Source: Apium graveolens (Eukaryota; Streptophyta; Magnoliopsida; Apiales; Apiaceae). Taken from it: DNA of 64,000 bases. Shown piece after piece: positions 47,723 through 58,691 of the stretch. The stretch lies in the NCBI RefSeq assembly GCF_009905375.1, contig NC_133650.1:147144567-147208566 (forward strand). Direction: 5' to 3'. How positions within the stretch are numbered: the first letter of the stretch is position 1; each line of letters opens with the position of its first letter. The notes beneath the pieces were generated by a model. That model saw only the letters and a list, made by a program, of their open reading frames with translations. It was not told where the DNA came from and searched no databases. The position numbers and the translations under genes were made by a program.

Positions 47723-48652
47723 CTATTTACTTGAAGATCTGGATCTCTTTCCAAGCTTTCTGTTGTTTTCTTCTATCTGATTTTGGAGCTGTCTGTGGAA
47801 TTCCAGTTCATCGGATTCTGAGAGATTTAGCATTTTTTGCATTTCTAAAAGAGTCTCATTACAAGAGATGCTCAATTGGTCTTCTAATCTGAAGAATCTT
47901 ATAACTCCTTTATCATCCATAAATTCCATCAGCCAATAGAGCCTTAGATGCACTATATTCCCTGTGTAAGGAATAGTTAGAGTCTTTGGGAGTGCATCTT
48001 TGGCTCTAATACTCCTCAGTTCTTCAATCTTCTTTAAAACAAGTCTTCTAGCTGTTACATTTGTTCCAAAGTTCTTCTTGAAGGATGAATAAACCTTTAT
48101 CAGCACAGATTGGCTTTCTTGAAGGATCCTGTGAAGTGGCCACTGTATCTCTTTTCCTCCCTTGTACTTGAATACTAACCTTTCAGATAGATTCCTGTAA
48201 GCATCAATCCCTCTAACTTCTTTCAGTTCATCTAGATAGAGGTTTAAATCTGAGAATTCCTTGATGTCTCAGATGTATATTATGTCTCCCTTGTTGACTT
48301 TGGTTTGGGCTTTGGTTAGGGATTTGGATCTGAGAGTTGAGGGCTTCACTTTCTTGACTGCTCTGGTCTTTGTCTTCTTTGGCTTCATCAATTAAGGTAG
48401 ATTGAGTTCAGGTATTGGTAGACTATCCCAGTCTATTGGCTCATCCTTTGGAATGATAGGTTCACCATGAAAGTTCTTAGATGGATCTATCTTGAATTCT
48501 CCATGTGCCACAGAGGGCATGGATGTTTGAGTTGTTGTAGAAATAGACTCTTTGGGAAAGTACCCTTCTATCTCCTCATCACTAAAATCCAACTTTCTCT
48601 TTATTCTTTGCTTGTACCTTGGCTTCTTTGTCTGTGGAGGTTCATTTTGCAT
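47723..48652 (-). pseudogene. Element D extra ORF, C-terminal part
   Basis: Two open pieces (48652-48392 and 48106-47723) lie in the same frame as the 463-residue piece upstream and are parted from it and from each other by single stops near 48669, 48393 and 48260. Residues are charged, with IPKDEPIDWDSLPIPELNLP in the first, MKPKKTKTRAVKKVK between and a C-terminus ending KLGKRSRSSSK. I do not recognise a domain. The near-unbroken frame suggests these are recent nonsense changes in a once continuous protein. Confidence 0.7.
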
Positions 48653-48667
48653 TACTTGATCTTGAGA

Positions 48668-50059
48668 TTAAACTGTTTCAGATGGTTGTGCATAAACTTG
48701 TTGTGTAGGTTTCACAGCTTGTAGTTTGGCCAAGATAGCAGCTTGCTCCTTCTTTTGTTTGGCCTTTTTAGCATCTAGAGCAGCTTGCTTCTTTTCTTGC
48801 TTCAATCTTGCATTTTCTTCTCTCTTTGCTTCAACAAATTGAGGGTGTCCAACCACCACACAAATTTCCTTACCATTCCTGAAAATTTTAGCAATTCTTC
48901 TTTTCAAAGCTGAATTAGCTGGATCCTTGTAGAATGCTATAGATTTGGCCAACAGCTTCTTTTCATCAGGCTTTGGTGTCTCATACACTGTGTCCAAGGG
49001 GTTCTTTAGTGAAGATTTTGGATAGTTCATCCTTGGCTTCAAAATTAGCTTAGCCTTTGGAGATTTGATGCAGGATGGTTGTCCTCTTTCCAGATTCTTC
49101 ATGCTCATTTCATTCACAGATATTTTCCTGACTTGAGAGTGATGAATGGTTGATTTTTCTGGCTTCTTTACTAACCCAAATCTCTTTTGTATATCCTCAT
49201 CAATTTTCTCCCGGTTGATTGGACTCAACTGCTTCTTCTCAGCTGCTCTCAATGTGGCTGCTGCTTCATTTATTAGATCAACACTATTTGTTGTTGGTGG
49301 CTTGGTGAAAGCAATTGTAGGCACAATTACTTTACTGACTTGAATGTTAAGCTGTTTCTCCCCCTCACTTGATCCTTTCTCCCCCTTTTTGTTATCATCA
49401 AGTTGTGTGGGAGGGAGTTGAGCTGCCACCAATTGTTGGAGTAATGCAGTCTGAGCTTCTTGATTGTTTAGTATCTTGGCCATTGACTTCTCTACAGCAG
49501 ATAGTCTTGAGTCCATGGCCTCAACTTTTCTATTTAGATCAGCCTCCTTCCTTAGTTTGTGAGCAATTTCAGTCATGGTGGTTGCAGGGAGTCTAACATC
49601 CATCTTTTCTATAACATCCTGCTTGACTTCAGAAATTTCCTGCTTGATGGCATCCACACTTTGACTGTGTTGGAGGGCTTGAATCTTATGCAAATGGGGT
49701 GCTTCAAGATGTGTTTTGAGTAGTTGTTTTGTGCTAGCATTGGAAGATGCCTGAATAGCTACTTGGGTGTCATCAATCAGTTTGAAAAGTGTTGATTGGA
49801 GATGTGAGTAGGAGCATTCTTTGGTGAGCATCCAGGAAGGAATATCTGCATCTCCCCCTATGTCCGTGCTATCTTCCTCACCATCACCACCATCATCCCC
49901 AAAAGAAGTCTCATCCAGTTCTAAATCACTGCCAATATTGGAAGGCATAGCAGTGATTGCATCATTTGCTCTTTGTAAAGATTGTGTTGTATGCACCAAG
50001 TTTAGCAATCTTTTAGCCTCCTCATTGCCCTGTACAGCTAGAGTTTGGTAAGCTGTCAA
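48668..50059 (-). CDS. Element D extra ORF, large central piece (463 aa open frame)
   Basis: A 463-residue open frame on the minus strand in the place where SIRE-like copia elements carry an extra, sometimes called envelope-like, ORF after pol. It starts with a Ser/Asp-rich acidic part (DDGGDGEEDSTDIGGDADIP), then a likely coiled coil (LRKEADLNRKVEAMDSRLSA and after), then a lysine-rich, strongly basic second half (KQEKKQAALDAKKAKQKKEQ). I see no signal peptide or clear membrane segment. The true start lies upstream (52248), so this is part of a larger broken protein. Function is unknown. Confidence 0.7.
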   Translation of the reverse strand: MTAYQTLAVQGNEEAKRLLNLVHTTQSLQRANDAITAMPSNIGSDLELDETSFGDDGGDGEEDSTDIGGDADIPSWMLTKECSYSHLQSTLFKLIDDTQVAIQASSNASTKQLLKTHLEAPHLHKIQALQHSQSVDAIKQEISEVKQDVIEKMDVRLPATTMTEIAHKLRKEADLNRKVEAMDSRLSAVEKSMAKILNNQEAQTALLQQLVAAQLPPTQLDDNKKGEKGSSEGEKQLNIQVSKVIVPTIAFTKPPTTNSVDLINEAAATLRAAEKKQLSPINREKIDEDIQKRFGLVKKPEKSTIHHSQVRKISVNEMSMKNLERGQPSCIKSPKAKLILKPRMNYPKSSLKNPLDTVYETPKPDEKKLLAKSIAFYKDPANSALKRRIAKIFRNGKEICVVVGHPQFVEAKREENARLKQEKKQAALDAKKAKQKKEQAAILAKLQAVKPTQQVYAQPSETV

Positions 50060-51745
50060 ATTGTGAGTAAATGTCTCAGCATCCAGGGAAATGGAATCTA
50101 TAACAGCTTGATATTCTTGCTAAAATAGCCTTTTCCTTTCTGCATCATTGACACTCTAACACTCATTGACTCACTTGCAATGGTTTCCACCCTTATCACT
50201 CCAGTACCTGCATTTCTCTCTTTATCTCTCTTTTATTGCATCAAGGTCTCACCTTGGCTCCCCACCCTTACACCCTCACCTTCACCATCTAAGGTGGGAC
50301 TCCTCACACTCACTTTTACCAATCCTGAAGAAATGGATTGCATTTGTTCACTCTTTTCCTCTCCTTTTTCCTGGGAGCAACCCAGACTCTCACTCATTTC
50401 ACTCCCTTCCCTCAATCCTAGGAGTGATTGAACTACCACTAAGTCTTCTGCACTTGTGATAATTGATGAAATTTAAAGTTGTGCAGAGACACTCGACGGA
50501 TAAGGGATATCCGTTGGGTTAGCAGTTTGACTATCTGACGGATAACTGCTGTTAAGATTATCCGTCAGGATACAATCACTACTCGATGGATGAACAATAT
50601 CCATCGAGAGAGTAGAAATAAATGAGTTTGGAGTGGAGACTATTGTAGAATCTGTGCAGATTGATGAAAATTTTGGCACGGATGTCTCAATAGTCTCATA
50701 AAGAAATGACAAGTGAGCCAACAAATCATCCAAAAGATGATGCTCACTTGCTTGGATTTTTGGCTTCTCCGAGAGAGTTAAAGATGGAGAATTTGGAAGT
50801 GATGTGTTTATCATGTCAACATCCAAGGAGTGTGTGGGAGAGTTTGGTGTTTCAGGGGCTTCAATTATTAGAGATTTTGGCTGTGACTCCATATTTGTTG
50901 GAACCACATCAAACTGATTTTGAGAAGGTGCAGTGACTGTGTCTTTAGCACCAGTTTGCACAGTGTGTGAACCCTATGTATCCCCAAGGGTCTTTGGTTT
51001 CTTTCTAGTATAGGTTTGGGGTGAGCTTGTGTTCCTTACCCTTTTGGCCTGTGCTCTTGGTTGAGAGCTTTGTTCAATAGTCACATCCTTTTGGGAGGAT
51101 GCAACTAGCAATGAGCTTATATCCTTATTAAGCACTGCAGTTTATTGGGAAACTGCAGTGTGGCTAGGCTGGGAAACACTTACCTCTCCAACCTTATCCT
51201 TAAGGTTTCTTTAATGTTCACCTTGTCCCTCACCTTTCTTACCCACCTTCACACTCCCCTCTTTTGGTTTGGTGGATTTTACAACTGGCATCTTTTGAGA
51301 GACACCAGAGGGGACTTTCTTTGTCTTGGTTTCTGAAATTTTGGGTTTGGCAGCTTGGGTAGGCAAATGTTGGGTCAATGACACAGTTGCCATAGCTACA
51401 CTAGAGCAAAGAAGTGTGTGAGACTGGAAGAGTAGAGACGGATGAACTTACCTCACTTACCTGAGGTGCCTCCATAACAAGAAAATAGAAGAGTGGCACC
51501 TCTTTGTGATGGTTTTCCCTGTTCAAATATGCAATGATTCTTCTTTCTTGAACCCAACAATCTAATTTGTTGGTTGGGTTCTCAAGCACAATTTCCTCAG
51601 AGAGGTGGTTAGCAATCATCATTAAAAATCTAGCATAGTAAACATTTTTACCCCTCTCATTTAGCTCCCCTAACTTAAACCCCAACTCAATTATAACAAG
51701 ATCACTAAAGTTGAAAAATTTATCAGTTACAAGTATGTAAAGCAT
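50060..51745 (-). pseudogene. Element D extra ORF, middle part (broken)
   Basis: Open pieces at 51745-51401, 51393-51211 and 50961-50473 are parted by frameshifts and stops. The first reads RFLMMIANHLSEEIVLENPT and LDCWVQERRIIAYLNREN. The second is proline- and lysine-rich. The third is Ser/Pro/Thr-rich and carries the TCCGTCG motif family at its end (peptides IPYPSSVSAQL and LSMDIVHPSSSD). No catalytic motif is seen. Confidence 0.65.
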
Positions 51746-51825
51746 GTTAGCATAGAGATATTAACTGAATCAAAATTACTGATTTTACTAGAAAATACCT
51801 TAGTAACTACATCACATAAATAACT

Positions 51826-52248
51826 TCATTCCTTTCTAAGACCCAACCTCCTAATTTTACTTAATTTAGAAGTAGAGAGTACATAGCCAATGGAGTTAAG
51901 CATATTAACAATGTCAGTGTTTGTGTGTGGTGAAGTTACGGTATTATCAGGAATTTTGAAATATGCTTTAATAATGTCACTATTAACACAGAAGTCCTTA
52001 CCTTTAATAGTGAAAGTGATAGTCTTATCATCTGAGTTGTATGTTGCAGTCGTCCACATCTCTTCAACAACTTCACAGTATATGGTGGGTGATTCTAGCA
52101 TGGCATAGTTAAGTTTGCAGTTCTTCACAAAATCCATCATCTTGTGGTAGTCGCCAGACTGTTGAATCCCCTTGTTCACAAGAGCAATGAAGTTGTTCTT
52201 CTCATAGATAAATCCAGTTTGAGACATTATCTTGACAACTGGTGCCAT
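51826..52248 (-). pseudogene. Element D extra ORF, N-terminal part
   Basis: The ATG at 52248 begins MAPVVKIMSQTGFIYEKNNF and a 140-residue open frame follows, with KNCKLNYAMLESPTIYCEVV and TITFTIKGKDFCVNSDIIKA. It starts about 500 bp after the end of pol and the sequence before it has no long frame. Similar proteins are, from memory, known as plant transposon-associated proteins of unknown function in SIRE-like elements; I could not check this. A frame break near 51826 leads to the middle part. Confidence 0.7.
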
Positions 52249-52379
52249 TGTTAGAGAGTAAAAACTTGTAGAGAGAGTAAGTGCTTTTGAGAAAGAGAGA
52301 AGTTAGAGCAGATGATTTGAGAATGATGAAAGAAAAGCAATGAAAATGAATTATGATTTTATACTATCTCAAAAATTAA

Positions 52380-52764
52380 CTGTCAAAAATAATAAAGTAA
52401 AATAAAGTGACCAAAAAGAATTGCCCAAAATAGTCGTTTAAAAATAAACTGTAAAAATTCCATCAACTATCCATCGTGTTATGCTTATAAACTGTACGTA
52501 TACTCGATGGATAATATTCAGGAAATTAACAGCTAGGATTTAGATAATTCGACGGATGAGAATAAATAGTTATCCGTCGAGTTATTAAATATTCTAGAAA
52601 AATAATTGATTTTTCTACAAATTATATTCCGACGGATGATCAAACTTGATGGATAATGATCATCCGTCGGGATGTAAATTTTGACTTAACCAAAATTTCA
52701 TCCAACACTGAAAAATCAATTAAATTTCTGGCTGCATTACAACTTACAAATTATCTATAAAGAT
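52380..52764 (-). other. Element D spacer between pol and the extra ORF, with TCCGTCG motifs
   Basis: Non-coding. CGACGGA or TCCGTCG occurs at 52550, 52573, 52630 and 52663, in both directions, with one-mismatch relatives at about 52463, 52503 and 52645. The spacer would be the natural place for a promoter or splice site used to express the extra ORF, but no clear TATA box was identified. Confidence 0.6.
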
Positions 52765-53967
52765 TCAAGAGTAATTTAGCATACCTAACTCACTTACCAA
52801 CCTTGAAAAGGTGGATTCATCCAGTGGCTTGGTAAATATATCTGCAAGCTGCTTTTCACTTGGAACAAAATGTAGTTCCACAGTACCATTCATTACATGT
52901 TCCCTTATGAAATGGTACTTGATGTCTATGTGCTTTATTCTTGAATAATGTACTGGATTTTCAGTAATGGCAATTACACTTGTGTTATCACAGAAAATAG
53001 AAATTCTTTCAACTTGCAGACCATAGTCTAGCAATTGGTATTTCATCCACAAAATCTGTGCACAGCAACTGCCAGCAGCAATATATTCAGCTTCATCTAT
53101 AGAAGTAGAAACTGAATTTTGCTTTTTACTGAACCAGGACACAAGCTTGTTTCCTAGAAATTGACAGGTTCCTGTTGTACTTTTTCTATCAATTCTACAA
53201 CCTGCATAATCTTCATCTGAATAACCAGTTAGATCAAAACCAGAATCTCTAGGATACCAAATGCCAAGTTTTGGTGTTCCCTTGAGATATCTGAAAATTC
53301 TCTTAATAGCTACTAAGTGAGATTCTCTAAGATCAGCCTGAAATCTAGCACAAAGACATATAACAAACATTATATCTGGCCTACTAGCTTTTAAGTATAG
53401 AAGTGAGCCAAACATGCCCCTATAACTTGAAATATCCACAGACCTTTCAGTAGTGTTTAATTCAAGCTTAGTTGCAGTGGCCATGGGAGTTTTTGCAGAT
53501 GTGCAATCCATTAGTTCAAACTTCTTTAAAAGATCATAAATGTATTTAGTTTGACTAATAAATATTCCATCACTAACTTGCTTAACTTGCAAACCAAGAA
53601 AGTAAGTTAGTTCTCCCATAATGCTCATTTCATACTTACTTTGCATCAATTGGGCAAACTTTTTGCAAACTTTTTCATCTGTAGAGCCAAAAATAATGTC
53701 ATCTACATAAATTTGAACAAGTATACTAGAGCCATTGACATTTCTAAAGAATAAGGTTTTGTCTACAATACCTCTAGTGAAGTGATTCTCTAAAAGAAAC
53801 TTTGACAAAGTGTCATACCAGGCTCTAAGTGCTTGCTTCAGTCCATAAAGTGCTTTCAAAAGATAGTAGACATATTCTGGAAAATTTGGATCTTCAAAAC
53901 CAGGAGGCTGACTGACATAGACTTCCTCCTCCAAATCTCCATTCAGGAAGGCACTTTTGACATCCAT
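52765..53967 (-). CDS. Element D reverse transcriptase and RNase H (400 aa open frame)
   Basis: The longest intact pol piece in the window. It begins within RT at [20 protein letters not shown], with [17 protein letters not shown], the catalytic [20 protein letters not shown] and [14 protein letters not shown]. RNase H follows with [40 protein letters not shown] and ending [20 protein letters not shown]. The Asp-Asp active site is present. The true polyprotein start is far upstream. A stop near 53968 or a short frame break separates it from the first part of RT. Confidence 0.88.
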   Translation of the reverse strand: MDVKSAFLNGDLEEEVYVSQPPGFEDPNFPEYVYYLLKALYGLKQALRAWYDTLSKFLLENHFTRGIVDKTLFFRNVNGSSILVQIYVDDIIFGSTDEKVCKKFAQLMQSKYEMSIMGELTYFLGLQVKQVSDGIFISQTKYIYDLLKKFELMDCTSAKTPMATATKLELNTTERSVDISSYRGMFGSLLYLKASRPDIMFVICLCARFQADLRESHLVAIKRIFRYLKGTPKLGIWYPRDSGFDLTGYSDEDYAGCRIDRKSTTGTCQFLGNKLVSWFSKKQNSVSTSIDEAEYIAAGSCCAQILWMKYQLLDYGLQVERISIFCDNTSVIAITENPVHYSRIKHIDIKYHFIREHVMNGTVELHFVPSEKQLADIFTKPLDESTFSRLVSELGMLNYS

Positions 53968-55148
53968 TTGATAGACCTTGAAATTGGCATGGGCTGCATA
54001 GGCTAAGAAAATTCTGATAGCTTCAAGTCTTGCAACAGGAGCAAAGGTTTTATCAAAATCTATTCCTTCTTATTGACAATAACCCTTAGCAACCAATCTT
54101 GCTTTATTCCTGACTACTATGCCATTTTCATCCATCTTGTTTCTGAATATCCATTTGGTGTCTATTGGATTCTTCTCTTTAGGCTTGGTCACCAGCTTCC
54201 ATACCTTATTCCTTTCAAATTGGTTTAGCTCCTTCTGCATAGCTAAAATCCAATCAGGATCCAACAAAGCTTCTTCTACCTTCTTTGGTTCTTCCTTAGA
54301 GAGGAAGCTGCTATATGGATATTCTTCTTGAGTTGCTCTCCTTGTTTGAACTCTGGAAGATACATCACCAATGATAAGCTCAAAGGGGTGATCCTTTGTC
54401 CATTTCCTTTATTGAGGTAGATTAGCTCTAGATGAAGAGGCCTCATTATTGTCTTTATGTGTGATTGAGTTTTGATTATTAGAAACTCCCCCTGAGTTTA
54501 TGGATCTTTGATTTGAGAAAGGGGAACTTTCTGTAAGTGATCTATTCTGACTTTCAGCTTCTTTTGATGACCCGACATATGGTGAATTTTGAGTACTGAC
54601 GGATGAAGCTGGTTGTCTCCCGACGGATGAAGCTAGTTGTCTCCCGATGGATAAAGCAGATTGCAACTCGACAGATGTTGAATTTTGTGCTTCATTAGTA
54701 GTGGATTTTTCTGCATTATCCTTTAATACTGTTTTTTGATCACTTTCATCATCACTGTCATCATTAACCATCTCCATATTGTTAAATTTGAGGCTCTCAT
54801 GGTAATCTCCATTTTGCAGTCCTTCAATCTTTTTATCATCAAACACAACAAGTATTGATTCCACGACAATGTTGGTTCTCAGATTGTAGACTCTATATGC
54901 TTTACCAACAGCATATCCAACAAAAATCCCTTCATCTGCTTTAGCATCAAACTTCCCATTCTGATCAGTTTAATTTCTCAAGATATAACATTTGCAGCCA
55001 AAGACATGAAGAAAATTTAGAGTTGTTTCTTATTCTTGAACAATTGGTAGGGAGTCATGCATTTTGCTTGATTAACTAGAGAAATATTCTGAGTGTAGCA
55101 TGCACTATTTACAACTTCAGTCCAGAAATATGTTGGTAACTTGGATTC
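53968..55148 (-). pseudogene. Element D integrase end, linker and RT start (broken)
   Basis: The minus strand holds decayed integrase C-terminal sequence (55148-54870), a low-complexity Ser/Asn/Gln-rich linker open at 54864-54409, and the RT start at 54267-54070 (MQKELNQFERNKVWKLVTKP, KWIFRNKMDENGIVVRNKAR). Several stops and shifts part these pieces. The linker encodes TCCGTCG motifs in a frame giving SSVGRQPASSV, unlike the frame used in gag. Confidence 0.75.
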
Positions 55149-56111
55149 TTAAAGCATTGTCCTTGCAGCTTCAATAAGTGATCTATTCTTTCTTTCCACT
55201 ACTCCGTTTTTTTGTGGAGTTCTTGCTGCTGAAAACTCATGCAAAATCCCATTTTCTTCACAAAATGCCCTCATGACAGAATTCTTGAACTTAGTTCCAT
55301 TGTCACTCATGATTCTTCTAACTTTGAAATCAAGATGATTGTTAACTTGCCTTATATGATTGATGATGATTTCACTAGCCTCGTCTTTAGACTTAAGGAA
55401 ATATGTCCAACAGAACTTTGAGAAATCATCTACAATTACTAGGAAAAAAATTTTCCTTGAGATTGACAACACATTGACTGGTCCAAACAAATCCATGTGT
55501 AGCAGTTGTAAAGGTTCTTCAATTGTTGAATCAAGCTTCTTTCTGAATGATGCTTTAATTTGCTTTCCCTTTTGGCAAGCATCACACAGTCCATCCTTAG
55601 AAAACTCCACTTGAGGAATGCCTCTAACCAGTTCTTTCTTTACAAGTTCATTCATGGTCTTGAAGTTTAGATGGGATAGCTTCTTGTGCCATAGCCAACT
55701 TTCATCTTGACTTGCTTTACTGAGGAGACAAGTAACAGATTCTGCATTTGATGAGTTGAAGTTAGCTAAGTACACATTTCCTTTTCTCACACCAGCGAGA
55801 ACCACTTTGTTGCTTTTCTTGTTTGTCACAACACAGGCTTCTGTGGTGAAGGTTATTGAATTGCCTTTATCACACAGCTGGCCAATACTCAACAAATAAT
55901 GCTTGAGACCATCCACCAAGGCAACCTCCTCAATGATGACATTGTCCTTTAAAATTAAGCCATATCCCGCAGTATTACCCTTGCTGTCATCTCCAAAAGT
56001 AATACTTGGGCAAGCTCTCTCCTTGAACTCTGTGAGCAGGGTAGAATCACCAGTCATGTGTCTTAAACAGCCACTATCTAAGTACCACAGATTCTTTCTG
56101 TTTCCCTGCAC
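55149..56111 (-). pseudogene. int: Element D protease end, GAG-pre-integrase and integrase core
   Basis: 320 open residues starting at the protease active site region (WYLDSGCLRHMTGDSTLLTE), then GLKHYLLSIGQLCDKGNSIT, zinc-binding WLWHKKLSHLNFKTMNELVK and CDACQKGKQIKASF, then catalytic Asp in LHMDLFGPVN, Asp in IMSDNGTKFKN and Glu in PQKNGVVERKNRSL. The integrase core is complete in this copy. Its first part (to about 55379) is also found in the second copy of the tandem duplication at 57373-57942. Confidence 0.88.
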
Positions 56112-57350
56112 ACATTAAAATCAAATCAAGTTGATTTTGGTACCCAAGTTTCCTTGGGTCCTGCCTTGTTAGCTTTCTTTTTATGTTTCTTAGGATTGAT
56201 CTCATTTGACTTGGGGATATCAGATTCATCCTTAGTCATTTGAGTTGGACCTTTAAAACCATTCATTGCAACAGAATTATCATGCACATTTTGATTAACA
56301 GGAAATGGCATGCTATTAGTAAACATGTTATTCCAGTAGGGCATGCTAAATGGCATTTGAGGCATACTAAATACAGCATACTAAGGATTAGGTGCAAATG
56401 GCATATTAGTAAATTGTGCATTCATATTCTGTGTAGACATAGCATTCATAGGCATAGAAGACATGGCATTCATGTTGGGAAAAGGAGGTGGCACAGATAT
56501 GGAAGTAGGCATGGCAGTTTTGCAATTAAAAGATATATGATTTACACTACCACACTTAACGCAGATTTTTCTTGGAGCATACTTATCGGGTGTGTAGTTG
56601 TTATGCTTGTTAATCCCTACTTTACCATTTCTATTGTTTTTCCTTTTAGCCTATGATTTAACCTCTAGCTTTTCTAGTATGTCATTCAATTGCTTGATAG
56701 ACAGATGACCAACGTTCACTTTCTTCTCCTTCCTCACTTGACTAGATTCTCCTGAAATGAAGTTTTTGAAAACTGATCCATATTTTTCATTTAACTTGGC
56801 GAGTTTGGCTTTACTCACAGGTTTTCTCACAGCCGACGGATGAGGATTTATGTCACTCGACGGATAATTCTTTTGGTTATCCGACGGTGGACTCTCATCA
56901 TCCATCGAGTCCACATCTGTAAGCAATCCTTCAACCAAATTGGATTCCAACTTCTCCTTATTCTTCTTCCAGGCTGCATCACAAAAGGACTCAATACCTT
57001 GAACTTTGGTGATTTGAGCATGAACATCTCTAGACGTTTTACATGCCTTAATCACCTCTTGTTCTCGTTCAAGCTACTTCTTCAAGATCTCTTCTTTCTT
57101 CAAGGACTCAGTTAATTCATCCCTAGCAATTTTACACTCAATTTTCAATTCTTCAAATTCAATAAACTGAGATTCTAGCACATTATTCCTCTCATTTAAA
57201 AGCAAATTGTTTTTTTTTATTTTAGCATTTTCCTTAGTAAGAGACTTAAGTGTAACACGCAAATGATATAATTCTGTAGACATGTCATTTATTGCATCAT
57301 TACACTCAGCTTTAGATAAATGTGCAAGGTTAGTGGTGATTACCTGATTA
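55379..57350 (-). repeat. Tandem duplication in element D, copy 1 (gag end to integrase start)
   Basis: Starts at CCTCGTCTTTAGACTTAAGG and ends at GATTACCTGATTA. It repeats as 57351-59300. On the minus strand copy 1 covers gag (coiled-coil part onward), protease and the first half of integrase. The two copies differ at roughly 4 percent of positions, similar to the LTR divergence of D. Confidence 0.9.
56126..57350 (-). pseudogene. Element D second gag C-terminal region (in duplication copy 1)
   Basis: Minus-strand pieces at 57283-57074, 57055-56651 and 56365-56126 repeat the gag end: a coiled-coil part (LYHLRVTLKSLTKENAKIKK), the motif-bearing VDSMDDESPPSDNQKNYPSS, and a Met/Asn/Pro-rich end. 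Stops and shifts break it. It is preceded on the minus strand by a truncated integrase, so it can only be an extra piece. Confidence 0.8.
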
Positions 57351-57372
57351 CCTCATCTTTAGACTTAAGGAA

Positions 57373-58080
57373 CTATGTCCAAGAGAACTTTGAGAAATCA
57401 TCTACAATTACTGGACAAAATCTTTTCCTTGAGATTGACAACACATTGACTGGTCCAAACAAATCCATGTGTAGCAGTTGTAAAGGTTCTTTAATTATTG
57501 AATCAAGCTTCTTTCTGAATGATGCTTTAATTTGATTTCCCTTTTGGCAAGCATCACACAGTCCATCCTTAGAAAACTCCACTTGAGGAATGCCTCTAAG
57601 CAGTTCTTTCTTTACAAGTTCATTCATGGTCTTGAAGTTTAGATGGGATAGCTTCTTGTGTCATAGCCAACTTTCATCTTAACTTGCATTATTGAGGAGA
57701 CAAGTAACAGATTCTGCATTTGATGAGTTGAAGTTAGCTAAGTACACATTTCCTTTTCTCACACTAGTGAGAACCACTTTGTTGCTTCTCTTATTTGTCA
57801 CAACACAGGCTTTTGTGGTGAAGGTTACTGAATTGCCTTTATCACACAGCTGGCTGATACTCAACAAATTATGCTTAAGACCATCCACCAAGGAAGCCTC
57901 CTCAATGATGACATTGTCTTTTGAAATCAAGCCATATCCCACAGTATAACCCTTGTTGTCATCTCCAAAAGTAATACTTGGGCCAGCTCTCTCCTTGAAC
58001 TATGTGATCAGGGTAGAATCACCAGTCATGTGTCTTGAACAACCACTATCCAAGTACCACAGATTCTTTCTGTTTCCCTG
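57373..58080 (-). pseudogene. Element D first protease-integrase copy (truncated by the duplication)
   Basis: Minus-strand frames 57942-57679 and 57627-57373 read ISKDNVIIEEASLVDGLKHN and MNELVKKELLRGIPQVEFSK, CDACQKGNQIKASF and LHMDLFGPVNVLSISRKR, then end at the duplication junction after DDFSKFSWT. The second catalytic Asp and Glu are absent from this copy. Confidence 0.82.
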
Positions 58081-58097
58081 CACACATTAAAATCAAA

Positions 58098-58691
58098 TCA
58101 TGTTGATTTTGGTACCCAAATTTCCTTGCATCCTGCCTTGTTAGCTTTCTTTTTCTGTTTCTTAGATTTGATCTCATTTGACTTGGGGATATCAGATTCA
58201 TCCTTAGTCATTTGAGTTGGACCTTTGAAACCATTCATTGCAACAGAATTATCATGCATATTTTGATTAACAGGAAATGGCATGTTGTTAGTAAACATGT
58301 TATTCCAATAGGGCATGCTGAATGGCATTTGAGGCATACTAAATGCAGCATAATAAGGATTAGGTGCAAATGGCATATTAGTAAAATGTGCATTCATATT
58401 ATGTGTAGACATAGCATTCATAGGCATAGAAGACATGGCATTCATGTTGGGAAAAGGAGGTGGCACAGATATGGAAGTGGGCATGGCAATTTTGTAATTA
58501 ACAGACAGATGATTTACACTACCACACTTAACACTGATTTTTCTTGGAACATACTTATCAGGTGTGTAGTTGTTATGCTTGTTAATCCCTACTTTACCAT
58601 TTCTATTGTTTTTCCTTTTAGCCTCTGATTTAACCTCAATCTTTTCTAGTATGTCATTCAATTGCTTTATAGACAGATGACTTACATTCAC
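58098..58691 (-). pseudogene. Element D gag C-terminal end (Met/Asn/Pro-rich)
   Basis: A 197-residue open frame shifted from the upstream gag by the 20-bp loss near 58690. It holds NHLSVNYKIAMPTSISVPPP and a long Met/Asn/Pro-rich part (MNAMSSMPMNAMSTHNMNAH), ending in a lysine-rich tail with KSKKQKKKANKAGCKEIWVP. The Met-rich part resembles other SIRE-like Gag tails only in composition. Confidence 0.75.

Noticed and set aside
56240..56656. 138-aa histidine-rich plus-strand ORFs at 56240-56656 and 58212-58628
   Set aside because: Both are antisense to the Met/Asn/Pro-rich gag end of element D; the runs of His come from reversed ATG codons (CAT). The pair exists only because of the tandem duplication.
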